13,524 nt of DNA. It comes from Deltaproteobacteria bacterium (GTDB lineage: Bacteria; Desulfobacterota_B; Binatia; Bin18). The stretch lies in contig JAAXHF010000512.1 of assembly GCA_012271025.1 (NCBI GenBank), positions 1 through 13,524 on the forward strand. Reading direction: 5' to 3'. Under the pieces are notes generated by a model. The model saw only the letters and a program-made list of their open reading frames with translations, was not told the origin of the DNA and searched no databases. Both the position numbers and the translations under genes were made by a program. Of this stretch, positions 6,084-11,952 are shown piece by piece; within the stretch, counting starts at the first letter, position 1; every line of letters begins with the position of its first letter.

Positions 6084-8623
6084 ACCCGATGTTCCATCAG
6101 CTGTTGCTGGGCTTCGATATGGCTGAAGTAGGTCTGGCTGAGAGCGTCGGACAGGGCCAGCAGCAAGGCCCCCAGCCGGGCAAACAGCTCGTCCAGGCTT
6201 TCATAGACCGTCGCTTCCCACACGGCCTGGGACAGCCCCTCAATATCCGTCGTCCGCAGCGTAGTCAGGGCTTGCAGCACCAGACGCTGGGCCGGGCTGC
6301 GGTGCGGCAGGCTGGCCTTGCGCGGCAAGCCATCAACGTGCTCCTGCAGCCGGACCAATTGATAGCCGAGCGAGCGGGGATTGCTCTCATCGTGCAGCAA
6401 CAGGTCAAGCGCGGCCTGGGCGTCGACCTGACTGTGATAGCGCCGCCGGTAGGTTCGCAGGCTGTCGGTCATGGTCAGCACCACCTCCCACAGCCCGCCC
6501 CGCCCGCCCGGCGTCATCTCACAGGCGAGGTGCAGCAGGCTGATGGTGTGCAGGGCGCGCTCCAAACGGCGTCCTATCTCGTGGAATCGAAAGCCCTGTC
6601 CCCGGCTCGTGCTCTCGGTCATCAGGCCGCTGAACGAAGCCAGCCCGGCGATCACCCTGGACAGACTTTGCAAAGTCTGATTCAGGCTCATCGCCGGCGA
6701 GAGTTCCCGGTCCAGCGTGTTCAGCACCCGGGCCGTATCGTCGGACAGGCGGTCACGGACCGCCCGGCCGGCCTGCAACACGGCGTCCAGCGTGAAACGC
6801 AAACTGCCCGAGCGCGTCGGCTCGAGGATCACCGATAACAGCTCGGACTCTTTGGCCACCAGCCGCCGGCCGTCGCCGTGACCGACCAGGTGCAGATAGG
6901 TCACCGCAGTATGGGTCACCGCCGACAGCAGGCCCGGCAGATAGGTGTCGTGATGGACGGCCTCGGTATCCAACAGACGCACTAACATCTCCCGAAACAC
7001 CCGGGCGCCGGCCTCCATGCGCTCGGTATAGCGGCCGAGCCAGAACAGATTATCGGCCACCCGGCTCGGGATCTCCCCGCCACTGCGGGTGATGGCGACC
7101 GGCCGCTCAGACGAGGGCAGCAGGCTCAGGGCCTGCTCGGGCTCCGAGGCCACGACCCAGATATCCTTACTCACCCCGCCCTGCTGATGCGACACCTGCC
7201 AGACATCCGGGCCGGGCGCCACCCGCGCCAACCCGCCCGGCATGACCACATAGCCATCATCCCGCGCCACCAGAAAACTGCGCAGGACCAGGGGGCGCGG
7301 CGCCAGTTTGCCGTCCACAAAAGTCGGGCTGGTAGACGCCCGAATCGGCTCCTGGCCAACGTAGCGATGGGGCTGAGCCCGGATGCGGTCCGCGAGCGCT
7401 TCCCGCTCGGTCGCAGACAGCTGAGCGCCAAAGACGGCCTCAGCGCCGGGATGCGGAGCGGTCGGCTTAATCACCAGACGATCCAGATGCTCCAGGACAT
7501 AACGTTGCTCGTCCTGGCCGCCACACCACCAGGTGGCAACCGACGGCAGACGCAAGTCCTGCCCCAGCAGTTCCCGGCACAGGCCGGGCAGGAAGGCCAG
7601 CAGACCCGGATTCTCGAGGATGCCGACACCCAGCGGATTGGCGACCACGGCCTGATGTGTGCGTGTCGCCTGAACCAGCCCGGGAATGCCCAGCGGCGAG
7701 TCTTTGCGCAGCTCCAGCGGATCACACAAGGCGTCGTCAACCCGACGCAGCACGGCGTCGACCCGCTGGAGGCCGTCCAGAGTCTTGAGCCACACCCGCC
7801 CGTCCCGGACGGTCAGATCACTCCCCTGGACCAGGCTATAGCCGAGATATTGGGCGATATAGGCGTGTTCAAAATAGGTCTCGTGGCCCGGTCCCGGCGT
7901 CAACAGCACGGTCCGTCCCGGCTCCTGGCGGTGGGAGACGAGGCCGGTCAGCGAGCTGCGTAAGGTCCGAAAATACAGGGCCAGACGATGGACATGGGCG
8001 TCGCGGTATAGACTCGGGAAGACCCGCGACAGGGTCAACCGGTTCTCCAGGGCATAGCCGGCACCCGAGGGCGCCTGGGCGCGGTCGCCAATGACCCACA
8101 GCCGGCCGTCGTGAGATCGGACAAAATCGGCCGCATAAGAAAACAGAAAGCGCTCGGCGGGCGGGCTGATGCCGACACAGGCGCGCAGAAAGCCGGGATA
8201 GCCGTAGATCAAATCGAGCGGCAGCAGGCCCTGTTTGACCAGTTTTTGCGGGCCGTACAGGTCGGCCAGCACGAGATTGTACAGCTCGGCGCGCTGAATC
8301 AGGCCGCGTTCAATACCGCTCCACTCCTGGCTGGTCAGCAGAACCGGGATCAGATCGAGCGCCCACGGCCGTCCCCCACCGCGGGTATCCGGATATACAT
8401 TATAGGTGACCCCATTCTCGTGCAGCAGGCGGCGGACTTCCTGTTCGCGGAGCCGCAGTTCCCCGGCCCCCAGGGCGTCCAGGGCGCGAATCATGTACTC
8501 CCAGTGGGGACGCGGCTGTTGGGGCGCCGCACACAGCTCATCATAACTGCCGGCCGGGACGTGATAGTCCGCAAGAAGACTGTCGTGTGCCGGAGCCGGA
8601 ACGGCGAGATCCGCATCGCCCAT
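6080..8623 (-). CDS. Fusion of circularly permuted ATP-grasp (COG2308) and alpha-E (COG2307)
   Basis: 847 aa, the expected sum of the two domains. Residues 1-490 align along their length with the stand-alone ATP-grasp paralogue at 2682-4166. Residues about 518-847 are an alpha-E domain starting Ile-Pro-Ser-Arg-Val-Ala-Asp and continuing Phe-Trp-Leu-Gly-Arg-Tyr-Thr-Glu-Arg. Several ATP-grasp residues differ from the paralogue: the Glu-Asp-Asn triplet is Gly179-Asp180-Arg181, and the glycine loop is replaced around 391-399 by His-Pro-Gly-Ala-Glu-Ala-Val-Phe-Gly. The Lys386, Arg443, Gly-Gly-Leu-Ala-Arg-Val-Ala and Gln-Gly-Gly-Val-Ser-Lys-Asp-Ile-Trp motifs remain. It may have another substrate or be a non-catalytic partner. 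It is first in a two-gene operon with the transglutaminase. The start at 8623 has only a weak GGGAAA ribosome site, but family N-termini support it. Confidence 0.93.
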   Translation of the reverse strand: MGDADLAVPAPAHDSLLADYHVPAGSYDELCAAPQQPRPHWEYMIRALDALGAGELRLREQEVRRLLHENGVTYNVYPDTRGGGRPWALDLIPVLLTSQEWSGIERGLIQRAELYNLVLADLYGPQKLVKQGLLPLDLIYGYPGFLRACVGISPPAERFLFSYAADFVRSHDGRLWVIGDRAQAPSGAGYALENRLTLSRVFPSLYRDAHVHRLALYFRTLRSSLTGLVSHRQEPGRTVLLTPGPGHETYFEHAYIAQYLGYSLVQGSDLTVRDGRVWLKTLDGLQRVDAVLRRVDDALCDPLELRKDSPLGIPGLVQATRTHQAVVANPLGVGILENPGLLAFLPGLCRELLGQDLRLPSVATWWCGGQDEQRYVLEHLDRLVIKPTAPHPGAEAVFGAQLSATEREALADRIRAQPHRYVGQEPIRASTSPTFVDGKLAPRPLVLRSFLVARDDGYVVMPGGLARVAPGPDVWQVSHQQGGVSKDIWVVASEPEQALSLLPSSERPVAITRSGGEIPSRVADNLFWLGRYTERMEAGARVFREMLVRLLDTEAVHHDTYLPGLLSAVTHTAVTYLHLVGHGDGRRLVAKESELLSVILEPTRSGSLRFTLDAVLQAGRAVRDRLSDDTARVLNTLDRELSPAMSLNQTLQSLSRVIAGLASFSGLMTESTSRGQGFRFHEIGRRLERALHTISLLHLACEMTPGGRGGLWEVVLTMTDSLRTYRRRYHSQVDAQAALDLLLHDESNPRSLGYQLVRLQEHVDGLPRKASLPHRSPAQRLVLQALTTLRTTDIEGLSQAVWEATVYESLDELFARLGALLLALSDALSQTYFSHIEAQQQLMEHRV

Positions 8624-8750
8624 GGTCTGTTTCCCAGTCTGCCCGCCGACTCGCTATGTACCACCGGGACATCACCGACTCAAGCGAGCGGCCGGCCGTA
8701 GGGCGCGGGCCACAGGCGGAGCAGATGAGCGATCCCGACCGGACGAGCAC

Positions 8751-8776
8751 GGCGGTAGCGCATAACAGCCACCGCC
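8751..8776. promoter_or_regulatory. Inverted repeat, possible activator site (distal)
   Basis: GGCGGT (8751-8756) and ACCGCC (8771-8776) are reverse complements 14 bp apart, centred about 140 bp upstream of the predicted sigma-54 start near 8904. That is the usual distance range for enhancer-binding proteins. The short arms in GC-rich DNA make chance likely. Confidence 0.2.
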
Positions 8777-8818
8777 TGCTCCTGAACACAGCAGCCCGCT
8801 GATGAAAAAACAGGCATG

Positions 8819-8831
8819 TCTGACGGTCAGA
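8819..8831. promoter_or_regulatory. 13-bp palindrome upstream of the sigma-54 site, possible activator site
   Basis: TCTGAC-G-GTCAGA is a perfect 6-bp dyad around one central base, centred near -79 of the predicted start at about 8904. Enhancer-binding proteins of sigma-54 often bind such dyads at -80 to -150. I do not recognise a specific regulator motif. Confidence 0.3.
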
Positions 8832-8877
8832 TACGACCAACTGGGCGAAAATCCCGGTATTTCACACGTTTGGCGGC

Positions 8878-8893
8878 TGGCACGATATCTGCA
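8878..8893 (+). promoter_or_regulatory. Strong candidate sigma-54 (RpoN) promoter
   Basis: TGGCACGATATCTGCA has a perfect -24 element (TGGCACG) and CTGCA at -12, with GG (8879-8880) and GC (8891-8892) exactly 10 bases apart. Only one position departs from TGGCACG-N4-TTGCW. No protein gene starts downstream on this strand; instead a structured segment ends in an intrinsic terminator at 8963-8999. The predicted start is about 8903-8905. Confidence 0.6.
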
Positions 8894-8903
8894 CGGAAAA
8901 AGC

Positions 8904-8999
8904 GATGCGACCGGAGTAGTGGAGAGGATGCCTATCCCCTCTCGGCTTCTCTCTACTATACTGGGGGATGGTGTCCCTCTCCTACACCATCCCCCTTTT
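8904..8999 (+). ncRNA. Candidate sigma-54-driven small RNA of about 95 nt
   Basis: The segment runs from the predicted sigma-54 start to the T-run of a strong terminator. The first helix pairs 8916-8928 with 8947-8959 (13 pairs, three of them G-U) and leaves an 18-nt pyrimidine-rich loop. The second helix is the 12-bp terminator stem with loop CCCTCTCCT. The purine run GGAGAGG (8921-8927) has several partners: the first helix, CCTCTC (8938-8943), and an exact 7-nt match CCTCTCC in the terminator loop (8976-8982). C-rich exposed loops are typical of small RNAs that mask ribosome sites. The only overlapping frame (8928-9020) runs through the terminator and is not convincing. I do not recognise an Rfam family. 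The 5' end is predicted, not known; an alternative is a leader of unrecognised function. Confidence 0.45.
8963..8999 (+). terminator. Strong intrinsic terminator (+ strand)
   Basis: GGGGGATGGTGT (8963-8974) pairs perfectly with ACACCATCCCCC (8984-8995) around a 9-nt loop, followed by TTTTCTT. It faces the (+) direction, where the only upstream candidate promoter is the sigma-54 site at 8878-8893. It is convergent with the phaC terminator 30 bp away. Confidence 0.85.
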
Positions 9000-9023
9000 C
9001 TTATGCCGCCACTCTTGTGACAC

Positions 9024-9051
9024 AGAAAAGGGCAGCCCAGAGGGCTGCCCT
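9024..9051 (-). terminator. Intrinsic terminator of the phaE-like/phaC operon
   Basis: AGGGCAGCCC (9029-9038) pairs with GGGCTGCCCT (9042-9051) around a 3-nt loop. On the minus strand the stem is followed by TTTTCTG (9029 downward). It lies about 47 nt past the phaC stop codon. Confidence 0.8.
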
Positions 9052-9097
9052 ACTACCAAATCTTGCAATCTTGGTGAAAGCGGCGTGTCAAACCGCG

Positions 9098-10180
9098 TCA
9101 GTGACCGAGCATGTCCCGCTCACGCAGCCACGTCCCGACCTGGGGCCAGAGTTTTTTCTGCGCGCCAGTGCTGACCGCCGCTCCGATATGGCCGGTCGGA
9201 AAGACCAGATTGGTCGCGTCTTGACTGCCGACCAGATCGACCAGGGGCAGGCTGGACTGGGGATGGACCACGTCATCGTGCTGGCCGATCACGTTCAGCA
9301 CCGGACAGGAGATCGACTGGAGATCGACGGCCTGGCCCCGAATCTGGAACTCGTTCTTGACCAGGGCGTTTTTGTGGTTCAACTCCTCGATCATTTCGCG
9401 AAAGATCTGGCCCGCCATCGGCACGTCGCTGTTCATCCACTTTTCGAACAGATCGAACATCTGGACGTAATCGGTATTGTCTTTGCCCCGGTACAAGCCG
9501 ACATACTTGTCCAGCGCGTGGTGCACCGGCGCCATGGCGTCAAAGGCCGCCTTCATGAACCAGGACGGGCAGTTGCCGTGGACCTCGGTCAACAGCTTGA
9601 GCGTCTCGGGCGAAATCTTGTCCATCAGCGCCTGGGTCGGCAGCTCCTTGACGCTCATGTCGAGCGGCAGGGTGAAATTAATCAGATTCTTGACCTGGTC
9701 GGGATGCAGGGCGGCGTACATTGTGGTCAGCAGACCGCCAAAGCAGTAGCCGAGCAGCGAGATCTGCTCAACGCCCTCGCGGATCTGGATGGCCCGCACC
9801 GCGTTGGCCAGGTCGCCGTTGACATAGGCGTCAAAGCCGCGCCAGCTGTCGGCCTGGGTCGGCGGCACCCAGTCGATGAAATAGACTTCCAGTCCGCTCC
9901 TGGTCAGCGTTTCGACCACGCTGCGACCGGGCAGCAGGTCCAGGATGAACGGCCGCTTGACCAGCGAGTAGCAGATCAGGATCGGGGTGGCCAAGGGCTC
10001 GCCAACCGCCGGGTAGTAGCGAAGGCGGGTCTTGCCGCCCTCGTAGACCACCTCGTACGGAGTGGTCGGGGGCGGGTCTTCTTCGGCCGGATAGGCCTCG
10101 CCCACCCCGCGCCGAAAGCCGTGCAGGCCGCGCACCGCGCCGTCGAGCCAATATTTGGGAAGTTCACTGAGTAAAGACAT
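9098..10180 (-). CDS. phaC: Class III poly(3-hydroxyalkanoate) synthase, catalytic subunit PhaC
   Basis: 360 aa, typical for class III PhaC (about 355 aa), shorter than class I/II enzymes (about 560-600 aa). It polymerises 3-hydroxyacyl-CoA into PHA at granule surfaces. The alpha/beta-hydrolase core carries the lipase-like box Gly-Tyr-Cys146-Phe-Gly-Gly, Asp302 in Gly-Gln-His-Asp-Asp and His331 in Thr-Gly-His-Ile-Gly. These correspond to the catalytic Cys, Asp and His of the Allochromatium vinosum enzyme. The frame stays open to 10321, but the ATG at 10178-10180 has AGGA seven bases ahead and gives the usual N-terminus; the longer start would overlap the upstream gene. It lies 19 bp after the phaE-like gene and is followed by a terminator. 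No phaA or phaB is in view. Confidence 0.95.
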   Translation of the reverse strand: MSLLSELPKYWLDGAVRGLHGFRRGVGEAYPAEEDPPPTTPYEVVYEGGKTRLRYYPAVGEPLATPILICYSLVKRPFILDLLPGRSVVETLTRSGLEVYFIDWVPPTQADSWRGFDAYVNGDLANAVRAIQIREGVEQISLLGYCFGGLLTTMYAALHPDQVKNLINFTLPLDMSVKELPTQALMDKISPETLKLLTEVHGNCPSWFMKAAFDAMAPVHHALDKYVGLYRGKDNTDYVQMFDLFEKWMNSDVPMAGQIFREMIEELNHKNALVKNEFQIRGQAVDLQSISCPVLNVIGQHDDVVHPQSSLPLVDLVGSQDATNLVFPTGHIGAAVSTGAQKKLWPQVGTWLRERDMLGH

Positions 10181-10199
10181 ACCGCAGTCCTCGTGGGAG

Positions 10200-10661
10200 C
10201 TAGGCGACCTTGCTGTGAAGCTGCACCACCTCGCTGGTGGCCGGTTTGACCGGTTTGATTTTGGGTTTGACCTGCAACTCGACCGGCTGGTTCTTCTCGG
10301 CCAGAGCCCGGACCTCTTCACGCAGGGCCTGGACCTCGGCGGCCGTCGGCAGGCCCACGGCTCTCCACATGCCGGTGAAAAAGGCGCCGCTCAGCGCGTT
10401 CCCGGCCTTTTGCAAACGCAGCGCCCCGTCCAGGGTCGATGCCGCCAGTTCGCCGACGAGCGGATTGCGGTACAGGTCGTCAATCGCCGTTGAGGTGAGT
10501 TTGACCGTGGCGTCATAGCCCTTCCAGGCCGCCTCGGTCATCTCCTTCTCATCGCCCATCCCCAGCCCCATCCGCAACCCGGCGAACGGCAGATCCACAC
10601 ACAGCGCCGTATAGGCGCTCAGGAACTCACTCATCCCGTTCTTCGTTGTCGTGTCTGCCAT
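10200..10661 (-). CDS. PhaE/phasin-like partner of PHA synthase
   Basis: 153 aa, mostly helical. Class III PhaC needs a PhaE (or PhaR in Bacillus) subunit, usually encoded next to it. Here the C-terminal part has Gly103-Leu-Pro-Thr-Ala-Ala-Glu-Val followed by a short coiled coil to about 123, as at the end of PhaE-type subunits. A Lys/Pro/Val-rich tail (about 130-141) recalls PhaF-type phasin tails. The protein is much shorter than classical PhaE (about 350 aa), so it may be a reduced PhaE, a PhaR-like subunit or a granule phasin. A good AAGGAG ribosome site lies six bases before the ATG. It heads the operon with phaC 19 bp behind. Role by context is likely; exact family is uncertain. Confidence 0.7.
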   Translation of the reverse strand: MADTTTKNGMSEFLSAYTALCVDLPFAGLRMGLGMGDEKEMTEAAWKGYDATVKLTSTAIDDLYRNPLVGELAASTLDGALRLQKAGNALSGAFFTGMWRAVGLPTAAEVQALREEVRALAEKNQPVELQVKPKIKPVKPATSEVVQLHSKVA

Positions 10662-11054
10662 GTTGATCTCCTTCTCTGTGCTCTGTCCATGTCTACGGTA
10701 GGGCAGCCCCTAGCGGTGCTCAACATACGCTCAGTCACCCAGGTGACTAAGGTCGGTGTTTTGTCCTGCTTAGCTGCATTTCGTGTCTCTTTGGTGACAA
10801 ATGGATGAAGCCTGCGTGAGACCTTGCTTTCGGCCTAGTAAAGAGTGCAAGAATGATGCCGAAATCGGGCCACACGCAAAGCCCGAATACAACACGACTT
10901 TTTGACGGGGGAGAGGAAGATTTGCCTATGGCCTGCTTCCCTATGAGGCAGCAGCCTGTTGCCTCAGCAACACTATGCCTTGTCCAGAGTCCGAACTGCT
11001 GAACGGCAGGATCAATTCTGTGGCAGGGAAGGCATCGAGTTTTGTCGACGCGTT
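10662..11054. other. 393-bp gap between phaE-like and higA genes
   Basis: No convincing gene. It holds a 16-bp palindrome at 10733-10748, a weak promoter for the phaE-like gene (TTGAGC at 10718-10723 and TACCGT 17 bases on, minus strand), and two hairpins. One hairpin is TCGGGC/GCCCGA (10865-10886), a possible weak terminator for higBA with TTTC after it on the minus strand. The other is at 10945-10965, where GAGGCA and TGCCTC close a near-perfect stem. The stretch looks less GC-rich than its surroundings and may be a remnant of lost genes. Confidence 0.5.
10733..10748. promoter_or_regulatory. 16-bp palindrome upstream of the phaE-like gene, probable operator
   Basis: AGTCACC (10733-10739) and GGTGACT (10742-10748) are exact reverse complements with a 2-bp centre. 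It lies about 72 bp upstream of the phaE-like start and just upstream of a weak -35 (TTGAGC). The compact dyad resembles operators of TetR- or GntR-type dimers. Regulation of PHA synthesis is inferred from position. Confidence 0.45.
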
Positions 11055-11360
11055 TCAGGCGGGCTCGTAGCGCTCGACGTTGATCTCGTGCGCCCGGGCT
11101 CGCATCTGTGAGGCGTCGTACCACGCCTGCATCCGCAGCAGCAGGTCCATGCTCACATCGAAGGCCTGTTCGATCCGCAAGGCCATCTCCGGCGATACGG
11201 CAGCCTTGGCGTTCAACACCGCCGAAAGGGTTGCGCGTCGGACACCCAGAATCGCGGCAGCTTTTGTGATGCTCAGCCCCAACTCTTCAATAACCTCGGT
11301 GCGGATGAAATCGCCCGGGTGCGAGGGAGTCATCTTCACGGTCACGCCATTGACCTTCAT
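11055..11360 (-). CDS. higA: HigA-family antitoxin
   Basis: 101 aa, typical for HigA. A helix-turn-helix of the Xre type covers about residues 28-52 (Leu-Ser-Ile-Thr-Lys-Ala-Ala, then Val-Arg-Arg-Ala-Thr-Leu-Ser), followed by the family stretch Val-Ser-Pro-Glu-Met-Ala-Leu-Arg-Ile (55-63). The Pro-Ser-His-Pro-Gly motif (12-16) is also typical. It binds and neutralises HigB and represses the operon. Toxin-first order is the HigBA hallmark. Its ATG (11358-11360) shares one base with the HigB stop (TGATG), so translation is coupled. Confidence 0.93.
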   Translation of the reverse strand: MKVNGVTVKMTPSHPGDFIRTEVIEELGLSITKAAAILGVRRATLSAVLNAKAAVSPEMALRIEQAFDVSMDLLLRMQAWYDASQMRARAHEINVERYEPA

Positions 11361-11650
11361 CAGTGGTAGTCCTCCAAATTCAGGTGGCTGATAGCGCCGC
11401 CCTCTTCTTCAAACGTGATCCGCCAATTGCCAGAGACTGAAACGCTCCATTCGCTCCGCCGTTCACCTGAGAGACGGTGGACGCGCCAGCCACGGGGCGC
11501 ATCGTCAAGAAAGTCATCCAAATCGTCAGCCAGAACCAGCACTGTCAAAACCTTGCGAATCCGATTGACCAAGTCGGGTCTCAAAGACCGTGGGTCATCG
11601 TTCTCAATCAGCCGGCGCAAACCCCGATGTCGGACAGAGCGCACGATCAC
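11360..11650 (-). CDS. higB: HigB-family RelE-fold toxin (mRNA endonuclease)
   Basis: 96 aa, usual HigB length. Conserved features are His58-Arg-Leu-Ser-Gly, Trp68-Ser-Val, Asn75-Trp-Arg77-Ile and the C-terminal Leu-Glu-Asp-Tyr-His96. These include residues implicated in ribosome-dependent mRNA cleavage, so the toxin looks intact. The start is GTG at 11648-11650; no ATG fits and no clear ribosome site precedes it. Family N-termini (Met-Ile-x-Ser-x-x-His-Lys-Gly) support this choice. A 9-bp inverted repeat lies just ahead of the start. Confidence 0.92.
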   Translation of the reverse strand: MIVRSVRHRGLRRLIENDDPRSLRPDLVNRIRKVLTVLVLADDLDDFLDDAPRGWRVHRLSGERRSEWSVSVSGNWRITFEEEGGAISHLNLEDYH

Positions 11651-11656
11651 GGTGTC

Positions 11657-11681
11657 GAACGTACGGTTTCAGCGTACATTC
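11657..11681. promoter_or_regulatory. Inverted repeat ahead of higBA, probable autoregulatory operator
   Basis: GAACGTACG (11657-11665) and CGTACATTC (11673-11681) match as an inverted repeat in 8 of 9 positions around a 7-bp gap. It ends seven bases before the GTG of higB. A weak promoter (TTGAAG at 11681-11686 with TACGTT 17 bases on, minus strand) would be covered by it. HigA proteins commonly bind such dyads. Confidence 0.5.
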
Positions 11682-11823
11682 TTCAAGCCTCTGTTTGAGA
11701 AGCCCAGGACTATTTCATTGCCCGGGCTGGGACGCAACGGGAGGAAGAACCGACTCATGATGGGGATTCAATGCCGGACCGCCTGGAAAGGCAAGCGGCC
11801 AGCGCAAGCCACGATTCCGTATA

Positions 11824-11943
11824 GCCCTTCGACTTCAGGCGCGCTGCGCCTTACGCTCAGAACCGACAGCCTCCCGTTCGTGCTGAGCGTAGTCCGAAGG
11901 ACGAAGTCGAAGCATGAGCCTGTTCTGAGCCAAATCGAAGGGC
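11824..11943. repeat. About 120-bp modular palindromic intergenic repeat
   Basis: The outer arms GCCCTTCGA (11824-11832) and TCGAAGGGC (11935-11943) are perfect reverse complements. Inside, CTTCGACTT (11827-11835) also pairs with AAGTCGAAG (11904-11912), and GCTCAG (11855-11860) pairs with CTGAGC (11883-11888). The pieces resemble, from memory, a palindromic repeat built on CCCTTCGAC and GCTCAG units that is scattered through many environmental bacterial genomes. This copy is diverged. It lies 10 bp past the stop of the OsmC-like gene, so it may also form that transcript's 3' end. Only one copy is seen here. Confidence 0.55.
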
Positions 11944-11952
11944 GTCGCCTGG

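Noticed and set aside
5241..6131. Long (+) open frame of 296 codons
   Set aside because: Antisense to the transglutaminase gene with its Cys-His-Asp triad; its own translation has no family features.
8757..8775. Possible sigma-54 site on the minus strand for the fusion gene
   Set aside because: GG and GC are 10 apart, but the other consensus bases do not match and the distance to the start is long.
8928..9020. Possible 30-codon small protein inside the candidate small RNA
   Set aside because: The purine run touches the ATG with no spacing and the frame passes through the terminator stem and T-run.
8816..10174. Long (+) open frame of 452 codons
   Set aside because: It is antisense to phaC, whose catalytic residues and length are clear, and it runs through two terminator hairpins. 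It is a GC-rich shadow frame.
10747..11124. (-) open frame of 125 codons
   Set aside because: It overlaps the 3' end of higA in another frame, has no ribosome site and no recognisable domain.
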